DNA of 64,000 nt from a virus. Below, piece by piece: positions 23,162 to 32,505 of the stretch. Within the stretch, counting starts at the first letter, position 1. Each line of letters begins with the position of its first letter. A program made the position numbers and the translations under genes. The notes beneath the pieces were generated by a model. That model worked only from the letters and a program-made list of their open reading frames with translations, had not been told where the DNA came from and did not search any database. Where the stretch lies: positions 1 to 64,000 of the IMG/VR virus record IMGVR_UViG_3300002835_000169; one strand, given 5' to 3'.

Positions 23162-25158
23162 TTTGCTTCTCCCCACTTGTCTACAATTTTTACATCAGCA
23201 ATAAGAGGAACAGTCATCTCTGGTAGGTGGATACCTTCCATAGATAACCGAATTGCTTCGGCTGTCTCTTCTGCTAAATCTTCACGTGCAACTGTAACGA
23301 GTTCATCGTGTACCGTCAACACCACATTAACATCTGGCTCATCTATAAAACAAGAATGTGCTCTAACAATGGCGAGTTTCATCAAATCTGCTGCAGAACC
23401 TTGGATAACGGTGTTAAATGCTTGTCGGTCTGCTCTGCTCCGAAGTCCTTTATCTGTGGACTTTAGGTCAGGGATGTAACGACGGCGACCAAAAACAGTC
23501 TCTACAAAAGGAGTTGGAGATTGTTGGCTAGCTAATCGCGTGACCTTTGCTTTGTATTTAGCAATCGCATTAAACCTGTCGGTAAAGTCATTCAAAAGTT
23601 TTCTTGCTGCGTCCACAGTTAATCCAAGAGACGAAGCAATTTTGTCAGGCCCCACACCGTAGGTCATAGCTAAAACCAGTACTTTACCTGCTTTACGGTC
23701 AAGGCCAACGGTGTCGCCAATAGTTGTGTAGATGTCTTTACCATTTAAATAGTTGTCCATCATAATTGGGTCGTTAGAAAATGAAGCAACAATTCGTGGC
23801 TCAATCTGAGAGTAATCAGCGACTACTAACTTGTAACCATCAGGTGCTACAAAGAGATTACGAATCAATTTTCCATACTGACCACTGCTTGGAATGTTCT
23901 GTAAGTTTGGGTCACTACTGGAAAAACGCCCTGTCTCTGCTCCGTGCGACTTAAAGCTTGTGTGTACTTTTCCGTTAATTAAAAGAGATTTCTTTTCAAT
24001 AATGCGTGACTTACCTGCATTAGTACGGACAATGTCTCCGCCTAGATAAGGCATTACATATGTAGTCATAAGTTTGTTTAAGTCTTGATACTCAAGAATG
24101 GCATCAACAAGCTCATCTTTAGAGCGATAAAACTCTAACGCTTCTGATGAAACAGAGTACTGGTTAATAGTCAAAGGTAACCTTGCGGCTAACATATCTT
24201 GACCCTTAGTAGTCAAAGCAATCTTAACCTTGAGATTAGGTTTAATACCACGACCACCTTCTTCTTTAGGTGAAAATAACAGTTTCTGTTTTTCTTGCAC
24301 AGAGTTCATAGGAAATGGCTTACCTGCAAGTCGGTATGCACGAGCAACTGCAGCATCAATGTCTATCTCAAGGCGTTTTTTTAAATTAGTTAACTCTTCC
24401 ACATCAACAGTTGCTCCAGCTAACTCCATGTCACAAAGTGCGCCAACAATATCCATCTCTAAACCCCACACACGAGCAAGACTTCCAGTTAACTTAGGCG
24501 CCAACTCTTTGTACAACTTCCAAGTAACCTCAGAGTCAAACCCTGAGTAATGTGCTACCTCTGAAAAGGAGTGGACCTCAACCATTGCTCCAATACCTTT
24601 TTCAACTTTAATCTTCAGATACTTTTCAGCACAGTCTTTTAGGCCAAGCTTTCCACGATTACGGTTGTCAATAACAAAAGCAGCCATCAAAGTGTCAAAG
24701 AAAGGCTTCTTGGGTACTACGCCTCTGTAATACTTAGCAATTGATTTGAGGTCAAACTTAATGTTATGACCAACCTTTAACTGGTCACTAAAAAACAATG
24801 GCTTTAATGCTTTAAACACATCGCCTGGCAACAACTGCTCTGGTGGCGCATCAAACACTGGAGTCCACTTGGCTTGGTTCTTTGAGTAGTCAGTTTCTTT
24901 TAGCTCTTTACCTGCAGCAAGTTTCTTTTGACCACTTAACAATAGTTCTTTATCCCACTTTAAAAAGTCACCATTAGGATGACCCATAGGAATTACATCT
25001 GTACGACCCTCAGTAGCTAATGACAGCCACAACACATCATTTACAACAGGTTGGATTCTATTTTCTCCAACTGTTTCTACGTCAAATGCAAAACCATCTA
25101 CCTTGGAGTAAAACTCAACAAGTTCTTCAAGTTGTTTCTTAGTTGTAATTATGTTCAT
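23158..25158 (-). CDS. polA: Family A DNA polymerase with 3-5 exonuclease domain
   Basis: 666 residues. An N-terminal DEDD exonuclease (FAFDVETVG as Exo I, VGHNIKFDLKS as Exo II, and SGFDSEVTWKLY as Exo III) is followed by the polymerase fold: motif A VADYSQIEPRIVASFS, motif B region KVLVLAMTYGVG, and motif C VLTVHDELV. No 5-3 nuclease domain is present, so it is the Klenow-like type typical of phages. It copies the phage genome with the loader, helicase and primase nearby. GAGGGG lies before the ATG. Confidence 0.93.
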   Translation of the reverse strand: MNIITTKKQLEELVEFYSKVDGFAFDVETVGENRIQPVVNDVLWLSLATEGRTDVIPMGHPNGDFLKWDKELLLSGQKKLAAGKELKETDYSKNQAKWTPVFDAPPEQLLPGDVFKALKPLFFSDQLKVGHNIKFDLKSIAKYYRGVVPKKPFFDTLMAAFVIDNRNRGKLGLKDCAEKYLKIKVEKGIGAMVEVHSFSEVAHYSGFDSEVTWKLYKELAPKLTGSLARVWGLEMDIVGALCDMELAGATVDVEELTNLKKRLEIDIDAAVARAYRLAGKPFPMNSVQEKQKLLFSPKEEGGRGIKPNLKVKIALTTKGQDMLAARLPLTINQYSVSSEALEFYRSKDELVDAILEYQDLNKLMTTYVMPYLGGDIVRTNAGKSRIIEKKSLLINGKVHTSFKSHGAETGRFSSSDPNLQNIPSSGQYGKLIRNLFVAPDGYKLVVADYSQIEPRIVASFSNDPIMMDNYLNGKDIYTTIGDTVGLDRKAGKVLVLAMTYGVGPDKIASSLGLTVDAARKLLNDFTDRFNAIAKYKAKVTRLASQQSPTPFVETVFGRRRYIPDLKSTDKGLRSRADRQAFNTVIQGSAADLMKLAIVRAHSCFIDEPDVNVVLTVHDELVTVAREDLAEETAEAIRLSMEGIHLPEMTVPLIADVKIVDKWGEAK

Positions 25159-25180
25159 TTAATACCCCTCAAGTTAGTGT

Positions 25181-25219
25181 GTAGTAGGGGCCTGGAAACG
25201 GAAGACAGGCCCCTACTAC
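25181..25219 (-). promoter_or_regulatory. Strong intercistronic hairpin between ssb-like and polymerase genes
   Basis: GTAGTAGGGGCCTG pairs perfectly with CAGGCCCCTACTAC across an 11-base loop. On the minus strand no T tract follows, so it is not a standard terminator; it may set message stability or expression ratio between the abundant SSB-like protein and polymerase. Confidence 0.7.
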
Positions 25220-25229
25220 TGTGGAAGTT

Positions 25230-25880
25230 TTACGCTATTGAACGTGCGATTTCAAGAAGTTCAGAGCGAGGGGTCTCTCGGACTACTTCGTCTGCCGTAA
25301 ATGACTCAGCAGATGCAATCTGTTCATTAACGTTTTCAAGGTCTAACTTCCACTCCTCGGCAAGGTCACGTCCACGTACATAGTTGAGGGTGTACTGTGT
25401 CGTTGGACCTGTTCCCATGCGAGAAATTTCCCAGAACTCACGGTCAAGTGGTCCCTTACGCTCATCGTCATGAGCCTTCTTAATCTGACGAGCCAATGAT
25501 GGTGGAGCAGTTAGAACCTGCACACCTGTAGTCTCGCCAACAAGAACGAGAATGTTAAAAGCAAATTTGCCACGAGGCTTATCACCAAGGATGTCGCAAA
25601 GTGGGCATGTGTCTCCGATACATACAAAGGACTTCTTGCCCTTTGGACGTTCAATCCAGTGCTGCTCGTAAGTAGCAAACGGACGGTCTTGGAGGAACTT
25701 GATGAGCTGTGGCTCATCTGAGAAACGGAAATCAGTTGGGAACTCTGAGTTGTCTGTCTTTAACAGAGCATCTACTGCATCCCAACCTTCTTGTACGGTT
25801 GTTCCAACCTTTGGCTGGATTGTTTCGCTGTCTTCAGCGAGGTATGTGTCAGCATCAACTGACGGTTTTGCAATCGGCAT
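25230..25880 (-). CDS. Single-stranded DNA-binding protein-like
   Basis: 216 residues. It resembles the OB-fold ssDNA-binding proteins of actinobacterial phages: HWIERPKGKKSFVCIGDTCPLCDILGD (a zinc-like CxxC pair) then FNILVLVGET and a helical, acidic C-terminus. SSBs of this kind coat the lagging strand and bind partners through the acidic tail. The position next to the polymerase, and the hairpin separating them, fits a highly expressed replication protein. Fold assignment by pattern. Confidence 0.65.
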   Translation of the reverse strand: MPIAKPSVDADTYLAEDSETIQPKVGTTVQEGWDAVDALLKTDNSEFPTDFRFSDEPQLIKFLQDRPFATYEQHWIERPKGKKSFVCIGDTCPLCDILGDKPRGKFAFNILVLVGETTGVQVLTAPPSLARQIKKAHDDERKGPLDREFWEISRMGTGPTTQYTLNYVRGRDLAEEWKLDLENVNEQIASAESFTADEVVRETPRSELLEIARSIA

Positions 25881-25902
25881 TTGGTTCCTTTGGTAATGAG
25901 GC

Positions 25903-26379
25903 CTAACGGCTCTCGGTGGATGTGATGTCCTTCCAGCGGCTAATTAGTGCCTCTGTAAGGTCTTCGTGCTGGCCCCACTCTACGCGAGCAGTGCCTATCA
26001 AGCCTCTCTTGGCGAACTCGTCAACAGTGGCTTCAATCAGCGCTCTAGTGTATACCCGATTGCCTCCAGTTTTCTTGCCACCAAGTGTCTTGGCACGAAG
26101 TCTGTATGGCGCTCTTGGTATGTAACCTTTGCGCTCCCATAAACGGATAGTCACAATCTGTTTTTCCAACGCTAGTGCTAATGCACCGATTGTAAATACT
26201 TCTGTGTCTTCTCCGCCTAATCGCTTAATGATTGGGTTTGCATCCCAACCGTTTGTTTCTCCCGCCTTACGACGAGAAACCTTTGGGTCTGCCTCACGGC
26301 GTTTCTTCTTTGAGCCAGGTATGTATTCTAAATCGGCAAATGCCTTTTCAATTTCATCCTGCCCTCTTAATCCAGCCAT
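25903..26379 (-). CDS. MerR-type helix-turn-helix DNA-binding protein
   Basis: 158 residues. Basic disordered N-terminus, then FTIGALALALEKQIVTIRLWERKGYIP, which fits the MerR-family HTH and wing start, and a helical end (AKRGLIG). Probably a site-specific DNA-binding regulator or replication accessory; it lies in the replication array directly behind the SSB-like gene. Confidence 0.65.
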   Translation of the reverse strand: MAGLRGQDEIEKAFADLEYIPGSKKKRREADPKVSRRKAGETNGWDANPIIKRLGGEDTEVFTIGALALALEKQIVTIRLWERKGYIPRAPYRLRAKTLGGKKTGGNRVYTRALIEATVDEFAKRGLIGTARVEWGQHEDLTEALISRWKDITSTESR

Positions 26380-26380
26380 G

Positions 26381-26818
26381 TTACTTCTTTAGCACCAATG
26401 CCCAAGTAATTGACTGTGGATACATCTCGTCTACTTCTTCTTCCGTAAGAACGTCTTCGTATAGAGCGGCCATTAATGCGTCTTCATCTACAACACGAAT
26501 TGTCTTATACAAAACATCTTCAAGCTCGTGTTCAGTAATGATTTCTTCTGCTCGCGCTTCGTCAATCTTGCGAGATACACGGCGTTGTTTAACTACTGCG
26601 GAGTAACCCTCTACTTCTTCTGGAAGTTCAATAACAACATTGCCTTTGTCATCTTCTTCGCCAATTTCATCAAGGTTCTCAAACAACAATGCACGGAGTG
26701 CTTTCTGTTCCTTCTCAAGAAAATCTAACTGTGACTTTAAAAAAGCGTACTTCTTAGTGCGAGCAATTAAATCATTCTCGTCTGAGAAACGCGGTTCATC
26801 ATTTTTTACTCTTGCCAT
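26381..26818 (-). CDS. Hypothetical charged protein
   Basis: 145 residues, highly charged, with a helical coiled-coil-like start (LIARTKKYAFLKSQLDFLEKE) and a beta-like centre (GNVVIELPEEVEGYSAVVKQR). Occurs directly behind the SNF2-like helicase, overlapping it by one base. Unrecognised; a helicase partner is possible. Confidence 0.6.
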   Translation of the reverse strand: MARVKNDEPRFSDENDLIARTKKYAFLKSQLDFLEKEQKALRALLFENLDEIGEEDDKGNVVIELPEEVEGYSAVVKQRRVSRKIDEARAEEIITEHELEDVLYKTIRVVDEDALMAALYEDVLTEEEVDEMYPQSITWALVLKK

Positions 26819-28446
26819 TATTCCCCCTTTAAGAAACTCAAGAGACTTCCTACTGTTAAGTCTACGCCACCTTTTACGTTGATGCCTGTTCCATCCATAA
26901 CAGCGTCTGCTACAGCGTTTTTTTGCATTAACATTTGGTGTTGTCTTTCCTCAATGGAGTTTAGCACGAGGAAGTCTTGTATGACAACATGGGACCAAGT
27001 ACTGGAGGCGCGTCGGATGCGAGAGTTGCGTTGGACTGCGGTGCCAGAAGACCAGGGCAAGTCAAAGTTAACTAGCAAGTTTGCTTGAGGCAGGTCTACA
27101 CCATAGCCTCCTGCATCGGAAGAAACAAGTACCCTAACTTCTTTAGAGGTTTGAAAAGAAGTTTTAGACTCTTCTTTTTCTTTTGCATTTAGCAGTCCTG
27201 AGTAGAGAGTGCTAACTATCTTTTTTGCAGTAAGTGCTTCTTGGATAAGGGGGAGCATACCCAGGTAGCAAGTAAAGATGACCACCTTGTGGTCTTCATT
27301 TGCCTCTATGTGTTCTACTACATAGTTTATTACAGCGTCTAGCTTCGGAGATTTCGTCGCCTTTGCAAGAGCTCCAGAAGCTTCAAGACCAGCCACGTAA
27401 ACACTGCCGCCTTTAGACCCTTCAAGGTTGACTTTTTCACCATCAATCTCCTGCCATCCATTATGAAACTTAGTTGAACTTTCAACTAAAAGCTGTGGGG
27501 AATCACATAACATCCTTAAAGAAGTTATCTTAGACATTATGGAACCACGTAGCTTATCAGCTGGTCCTCCTGCTTTGTGGCCTTGTCCGTAGTGGGCGTC
27601 TAAAGAAAAAGAACCCCCTAGTAACTCTTGTGCGTCCATAAGCTCTTGTATCAAGTCTGAAGAAATCTTGGCATAAAGTTCTGCGCCAGCTTTGTCTAGG
27701 GGGATTAGGTAAGGCTCTAAATGGATTGTCTCTGGTAGGTGTGGAGCAACATCTGGGTCTTTCTGGGTTTTGCGTACCGCAACCTGCTTCATTTTTTCGT
27801 GGAAGATAGGTAGGTTGCGGTAACGTTGAACTCCACCAAAATGATTTCTTACAATAAAAGTTTGGTCAAATAAATCAAAGCGCCCTAAAACTGTTGGGTC
27901 AACAAACTGCATAATGCTATAGAGTTCTTCTGGGCGTCCGTTCTCAATAGGTGTACCTGTTAAGGCAAAACGAATTGGGACTTTACGTGCAAGTTCTTTT
28001 ACTCGTTTTGACCGTTGAGAACGGAACCCTTTAATTGCAGTTGCCTCGTCGCAAACTACTGCGCCCCACTCATAGTCTTTGATAATATCCCAATCAGCCA
28101 CGATAGTTTCATAGTTAGCAATTATGTACCCAGTGTGGTCTTCCCACGTCATATCTCTTTCCCAACGAATGAAACGAGTACCTTTGGAACCGTCAATTAC
28201 GGAAGAGTAATCATCTGAAAACTTATTAATTTCTTTTTGCCACTGGTACTTCAAGCTAGATAAAGCAATAACAAGTGTTGGCTTTGTTAACTCACCGTCT
28301 TCTTTTAGTTTCTCTAGTGCAGCAATAGTCATACAGGTTTTTCCTAAACCCATTTCATAGGCAACAAGCATCTTTTGACGAGACGCCATTTTCTTAACGT
28401 CTTCTACTTGATATGGTTTTAGCTCACCTTTGAACATCTGGGTCAT
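26818..28446 (-). CDS. SNF2-family DNA helicase/ATPase
   Basis: About 542 residues from ATG 28446, which overlaps the zinc gene upstream (ATG 28437 is possible). Motif I is AYEMGLGKTCMTIAAL, motif Ia PTLVIALSSL, II VVCDEATAIKG, III FALTGTPIENG, V-VI VLVSSDAGGYGVDL and RNSRIRRASSTWSHV. The layout is SF2/SNF2. It could translocate on DNA or remodel proteins during recombination. In phages such helicases are typical of the replication-recombination module, where this one lies. Confidence 0.88.
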   Translation of the reverse strand: MTQMFKGELKPYQVEDVKKMASRQKMLVAYEMGLGKTCMTIAALEKLKEDGELTKPTLVIALSSLKYQWQKEINKFSDDYSSVIDGSKGTRFIRWERDMTWEDHTGYIIANYETIVADWDIIKDYEWGAVVCDEATAIKGFRSQRSKRVKELARKVPIRFALTGTPIENGRPEELYSIMQFVDPTVLGRFDLFDQTFIVRNHFGGVQRYRNLPIFHEKMKQVAVRKTQKDPDVAPHLPETIHLEPYLIPLDKAGAELYAKISSDLIQELMDAQELLGGSFSLDAHYGQGHKAGGPADKLRGSIMSKITSLRMLCDSPQLLVESSTKFHNGWQEIDGEKVNLEGSKGGSVYVAGLEASGALAKATKSPKLDAVINYVVEHIEANEDHKVVIFTCYLGMLPLIQEALTAKKIVSTLYSGLLNAKEKEESKTSFQTSKEVRVLVSSDAGGYGVDLPQANLLVNFDLPWSSGTAVQRNSRIRRASSTWSHVVIQDFLVLNSIEERQHQMLMQKNAVADAVMDGTGINVKGGVDLTVGSLLSFLKGE

Positions 28447-28609
28447 CCACAGGAGTAGGAGCTGTAAGCAAAGTTCCACAGTCACTGCACTCAGCGTCAG
28501 TAAACCACAATGCAATATCGTAATCCTCAAACATTGCTTTAATTTTTAACACTAGACACCCACAGTTAGGACAGGCGTGCGTTGGTACTCCACGAGCATC
28601 TAACGCCAT
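28424..28609 (-). CDS. Small zinc-ribbon protein
   Basis: 61 residues with ACPNCGC and CSDCGTL about 28 residues apart, a zinc ribbon, between primase and helicase with overlaps on both sides. Probably a nucleic-acid-binding accessory of the replication block. Function not known. Confidence 0.65.
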   Translation of the reverse strand: MALDARGVPTHACPNCGCLVLKIKAMFEDYDIALWFTDAECSDCGTLLTAPTPVDDPDVQR

Positions 28610-29538
28610 ACGTAGGCTGCTTTGCCATAAATCATGTCACGAGCTGTATCAAGCCCTTGCCTTATCTCTGCTTCAGTCATATCTCCTGGGTCCTTTACAT
28701 CAATACCTGTGTAGTTGAAGTAGGCCAATTCAATACCATACTTGCGAGCAAAACCACGCATAAGTTCATTTGCGTGTATTCCAGCATCATCCTTATCAAA
28801 GGCTGCAATAACGCGGTCTGCTCTACGCATAATTTTTGCTTGCTCTTCACTGATGATTGCACCATAGGTAGATATTGCTCCTGCAACCCCTGCGGAAGCA
28901 AGCCTTGCAACGTCTAGCGGAGACTCAACAACAACTAGTGTCTCCGTAGACATAACCTCTACACCAAAGACGGTTCTTGATTTTTTAACACCTTGCGGCT
29001 GGTTACGGAAGAAACGACCACGTGCACCTTTTTCTTGCCATCCCCATAAAGAGTAATCGTTAGGCTCACGTATTGGGACAATCCAGGCTTCGTTAGCAGC
29101 ATCCCATAGGACGCCGTGATGTCTTGCTGCTTCTGCACTGATATACCTCTTTCGTAGTTCTTTCTCTGGTGGCTCTGTGTACACCGCAAGACGAGCCTCT
29201 GACATCGCTATAGGTTCTTCAGTGGTGACATACTGTGGCAATTCACGGATACGCTTTAACAGTACATCCACATCAAGCTCTGCACTAGAAGTTACATAAT
29301 CTTTTGCATCAAAATAATCAATGCCTTTGATATCTGCAACCAACGTATACACGTTGCCTTTGTAACCACAGGAGAAGCAGATGTGTGCTCCAGTTACGGA
29401 GTTAATCCACCACGACGGATTGTGGTCTTCTTTTCCAGTGCGAGCTTTGTGCATTGGACATAGCCCTTGTACCTCTTCACCTCTCTGAGAAACAAGGGGT
29501 ATATCTAATGAAAGTAAAACTTTTTCTACATCAACCAT
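28600..29538 (-). CDS. DNA primase (CHC2 zinc finger plus Toprim)
   Basis: 312 residues from ATG 29538 with GGGATAAC upstream; it overlaps the helicase gene. The zinc domain reads LCPMHKA...ICFSCGYKG, as in DnaG/T7 primases. The Toprim domain holds VVVESPLDVARL (Glu) and VIAAFDKDDAGIHAN (DxD). It makes RNA primers for lagging-strand synthesis. Together with the adjacent DnaB-like helicase it forms the primosome; in many phages the two functions are fused, here they are separate genes. Confidence 0.88.
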   Translation of the reverse strand: MVDVEKVLLSLDIPLVSQRGEEVQGLCPMHKARTGKEDHNPSWWINSVTGAHICFSCGYKGNVYTLVADIKGIDYFDAKDYVTSSAELDVDVLLKRIRELPQYVTTEEPIAMSEARLAVYTEPPEKELRKRYISAEAARHHGVLWDAANEAWIVPIREPNDYSLWGWQEKGARGRFFRNQPQGVKKSRTVFGVEVMSTETLVVVESPLDVARLASAGVAGAISTYGAIISEEQAKIMRRADRVIAAFDKDDAGIHANELMRGFARKYGIELAYFNYTGIDVKDPGDMTEAEIRQGLDTARDMIYGKAAYVWR

Positions 29539-30784
29539 TGTTATCCCAGTTAGAACAGAACTCACAACTCATCATTGCTGACTCATCGTGGAAGCATCCT
29601 GTCTCCCACTTCCAAGTTAGTGAGGTCTCTTTAGGAGGGCAGTTACGAGAAGCAACAACCTTTAATAGACGAATGGAATCATCTTCTTCTACTGGCTCTA
29701 AACCTAGAATTACATCTGAGTCTTGGAAGAAAGAAGATGAGTAACCGATGGAGTCTGCGGTAACTTTTCCAGCACGCATCTTCCACAGCAAAGTCTGGGT
29801 GGTAATAACAATTGGCTTGTCAATCTTTTGCGCTAAACGCTTGAGGGCACGGGTAATGTTTGTAATTGCTTGTGGTGTGTTCATCTCACCAGTCAAATCA
29901 TCAAGCATCAAATACACACCGTCTACAAAAACAATGTCTGGCTTTAACTGCTCAATCTTTGCTGACAAAGCAGAGACAGTAATACCGTTTACTGCATCTA
30001 CTAAATGAAAAGGATGTTCGGTTTCCATAGCATTCAACATATCAATGTATCTGGACTCTTCTTTCGGCAATAGCTTTCCGCGACGTAATCGTCCGTGGTC
30101 AATGTGAGAACGCATCGCGTCGTGGCGCTGTTGTTGCTCGTGATTGTTCATCTCAAATGATTGGAACATAGGTGTCTTACCAAGTTTGTGAATATTTATA
30201 GCAACTTGTAATGCCACTTGAGACTTACCTGTCTTAGGTGGAGCAATGATGGTAACTAACTGACCACCCTGTAGCCCTGCGGTTGCTTCGTCAATATCTT
30301 TAAACCCTGTAGGTATACCTAAGAACTCTTGATTCTGAATTGCTTGATATTCCTTGTAACGCTCTTCTGTGTTCTTTGTTAAATCAATCTCGTGAGTACC
30401 AAGTACTCCTTGCTCATTAACTTTGGAAACAGTTTGTTCCATCGCAAGGATTGCAGCGTTGTGGTTGTTATCCTGCAACTGCTCAACCGCGTTTTCCAAC
30501 CCCTGTCGTGTGAGCATACGACGGCGGAAGTCCACCATTGTGTCCAACAAGTAATCCATACTGTCTTCAACATTGAGAACTTTGTAGTTTGGATAATGGT
30601 CAAGAACAGTTGTTGCCGTAGGAACTTCACTGTATTCACTGTAATGTTTACGGACAAACGTCCAAACTTTTCGGTTGTCGTCGTCTAAGAACCAAACATC
30701 CGTTATTCCACGTTGAAGTACAGGAGTAATCTCACGGTCTTTGATTACCTTGCTAACTAACCTATGTTCGTTATCTGCTGCCAA
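29531..30784 (-). CDS. Replicative DNA helicase, DnaB-like
   Basis: 417 residues from TTG 30784, directly behind the TAA of the gene before. Residues about 165-185 have IIAPPKTGKSQVALQVA (Walker A) and PDIVFVDGVYLM (Walker B) of RecA-type hexameric helicases, with FQSFEMNNHE as the motif typical of DnaB. An N-terminal helical domain precedes. It unwinds the replication fork with the loader encoded at 31.6-32.4 kb and the primase downstream. Confidence 0.9.
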   Translation of the reverse strand: MAADNEHRLVSKVIKDREITPVLQRGITDVWFLDDDNRKVWTFVRKHYSEYSEVPTATTVLDHYPNYKVLNVEDSMDYLLDTMVDFRRRMLTRQGLENAVEQLQDNNHNAAILAMEQTVSKVNEQGVLGTHEIDLTKNTEERYKEYQAIQNQEFLGIPTGFKDIDEATAGLQGGQLVTIIAPPKTGKSQVALQVAINIHKLGKTPMFQSFEMNNHEQQQRHDAMRSHIDHGRLRRGKLLPKEESRYIDMLNAMETEHPFHLVDAVNGITVSALSAKIEQLKPDIVFVDGVYLMLDDLTGEMNTPQAITNITRALKRLAQKIDKPIVITTQTLLWKMRAGKVTADSIGYSSSFFQDSDVILGLEPVEEDDSIRLLKVVASRNCPPKETSLTWKWETGCFHDESAMMSCEFCSNWDNNG

Positions 30785-30901
30785 TTACTTCCACCGCTCC
30801 CCGCATGTTTGACATTGTAAATACGAATTTCCATGCACCCAAATACGTGCAATGTCATTTGAACGACACATTTTACAATTTGTGTTTGCAATACTGAACA
30901 T
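30785..30901 (-). CDS. Mini zinc-ribbon protein (38 residues)
   Basis: ATG at 30901 behind AGGGAGGGCGC; 38 codons to TAA, immediately followed by the TTG start of the helicase. It holds NCKMCRS and CQTCGERW, two CxxC pairs 18 residues apart with an aromatic-basic patch. A likely nucleic-acid-binding knuckle in the replication operon. The small size makes it easy to miss. Confidence 0.65.
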   Translation of the reverse strand: MFSIANTNCKMCRSNDIARIWVHGNSYLQCQTCGERWK

Positions 30902-30919
30902 AGCGCCCTCCCTCAAGGA

Positions 30920-31336
30920 CTAGATGTTGTCTAACTGTACTCCTGCCGAGCCATACATAGCGACTCGGCTTGGAACATCTATTACAGCCTTAAGATTAGC
31001 ACGATATGGCAGAGCACCTACCAACTCGTGTGGGTCCTCGTAAAGTTGCCAATAGTTAAAGGGATTAACAACCCTGCGCTCAAGTTTCTCAAAGGCTTTA
31101 TCAAGGAGCTCTTCTGTCCAGCCTTCGCTCTCAAAGCCAGCTAGCTCTAAAGAAAATGCATAGTTGTTTGACAGGTGCCACAGCTTGTTAGCTGCAAGTA
31201 AATCAATATCTCCTACCGCAAAAGAAGTCTTCTTCACCAAAAGACGTTTAGAGACTTCTTCTTTTAGTTTGAGAGCTACGTCTGTTACACAGACTACCTG
31301 CGGAGAGGAGACGTTGGAAATGTCTCCGTTTTTCAT
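30920..31336 (-). CDS. Hypothetical replication-region protein
   Basis: 138 residues, alpha-beta mixed, no recognised motif (YAFSLELAGFESEGW, VVNPFNYWQLYEDP). Overlaps the SWIM-type gene by four bases. Unknown; the position suggests a replication or recombination role. Confidence 0.6.
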   Translation of the reverse strand: MKNGDISNVSSPQVVCVTDVALKLKEEVSKRLLVKKTSFAVGDIDLLAANKLWHLSNNYAFSLELAGFESEGWTEELLDKAFEKLERRVVNPFNYWQLYEDPHELVGALPYRANLKAVIDVPSRVAMYGSAGVQLDNI

Positions 31337-31623
31337 ATAACTTCTATCGTCGCGTAGTTAACTACGAACTCACGGAACTTCTTAGGGTCTTCGCTAGCCT
31401 CGTATGCCCACTCTTCTGGCACTGAGTTAGGGACATTGATTGAGTAATGACCTGTGCTTTTAATCTTATTGTTTACAAAGGAGGTGTGTTTGCAAGTGCT
31501 CTTCTTAGTCCACACTGGGCAGTTGCAACGGGTTTGCTTGGACTTAGTCTCTAACTCAACCTCAAATACGCCCACGCCTTGGGCAGAGATGAACTGCTGA
31601 ACAGTCATCCACTCTGCTTTCAT
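31333..31623 (-). CDS. SWIM-type zinc-finger protein
   Basis: 96 residues from ATG 31623 with AAAGGACC upstream (ATG 31638 also possible). RCNCPVW..KSTCKHTSFV gives the CxCx(n)CxH SWIM motif, a small zinc finger that binds DNA or mediates protein contacts, for example in recombination-associated Shu-type complexes. The remaining sequence is helical. Here it is between loader and an unknown gene. Confidence 0.75.
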   Translation of the reverse strand: MKAEWMTVQQFISAQGVGVFEVELETKSKQTRCNCPVWTKKSTCKHTSFVNNKIKSTGHYSINVPNSVPEEWAYEASEDPKKFREFVVNYATIEVI

Positions 31624-31634
31624 GCTTGGTCCTT

Positions 31635-32357
31635 TCATTGGGCACCTCTTAGGTCTGAACCTAGTATAGGCACTCTTATAAACGCTTCGTTAGCAAAACT
31701 CGCCATTGCTTCGCTGTACTGCGATTCCCAATTTTCTAAACGAACATTGGTAGTAACAATTGTAGGTAATCCCTTGTCGTAGCGCAGTCTTAGAATCTCA
31801 TCAAATGATGTGTCGTCATACTTAGACCCGTATTCTTTACCTAAATCATCAAGTATTAATACTCTGACGTTTAACCAGTCAAAACGGCAACGACCGTGAA
31901 ACCCATCTAACTCATAGCTCATCTCTCTTTTATCTTCGCCATCCATATCAAAAGTTGACTTCTTACGAGATAAGAACTCTGGATAAGTCATATAGTAAAC
32001 AGGGCGAAACTTTAACCCGTACTCAGTTGAGTTTAACCCCAATAGTTTGCTTGCTAAAGCATCGTCGTCTGGAAGGTTACGGACAATCTCCATCGCTGCA
32101 ACAACAGCGTGAGTTGTTTTACCAAGACCAGGACCGCCGTCAAAGACAAGACCTACGCCGTTTACACCGATGTTCCCAATACTTTTAATGACCTGACCTG
32201 AAGTCACATCATCAACCCACGAAGATACCTCTCCTGGGAATGACCCTACTTTCTCAGTAATGTCACTTGGTTCTAGCCCTATAAATCTGCGTGGAATGTT
32301 TGAAGTCCGCAGTAGCCAGTGCTTTTTTAATGGAGACAAAGTGTTGATGTCATACAT
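31635..32357 (-). CDS. DnaC/IstB-like helicase loader ATPase
   Basis: 240 residues. AAA+ ATPase with Walker A GGPGLGKTTHAVVAAM, Walker B VRVLILDDLGKEY, and a sensor region GLPTIVTTNV (sensor I), typical of DnaC/IstB loaders that place DnaB on DNA. An N-terminal helicase-binding stretch precedes. It stands upstream of SWIM and DnaB-like genes, completing the primosome. Confidence 0.85.
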   Translation of the reverse strand: MYDINTLSPLKKHWLLRTSNIPRRFIGLEPSDITEKVGSFPGEVSSWVDDVTSGQVIKSIGNIGVNGVGLVFDGGPGLGKTTHAVVAAMEIVRNLPDDDALASKLLGLNSTEYGLKFRPVYYMTYPEFLSRKKSTFDMDGEDKREMSYELDGFHGRCRFDWLNVRVLILDDLGKEYGSKYDDTSFDEILRLRYDKGLPTIVTTNVRLENWESQYSEAMASFANEAFIRVPILGSDLRGAQ

Positions 32358-32505
32358 CTGTGTTACCCCCCAATTCTTTTTCTAACTTTATTCGGCCAGC
32401 ATCCGTTATGGCAAACCGAGGATTTAAGTCTTCATCGTAGTCAACTGAAACAAGCCCTAATGCAAATAAATTCATTAGGGCTTGCTCTAGTTCGTCTTCT
32501 TCCAA
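32350..32505 (-). CDS. Small winged-helix-like protein
   Basis: 51 residues from TTG 32505, immediately after the TAA of the gene before; the end overlaps the loader start. Sequence pattern ELEQALMNLFALGLV, then PRFAITDAGRIKLEKE, fits the last helix and wing of a winged-helix fold. Too short for firm assignment; a DNA-binding accessory for the loader is plausible. Confidence 0.5.
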   Translation of the reverse strand: MEEDELEQALMNLFALGLVSVDYDEDLNPRFAITDAGRIKLEKELGGNTDV

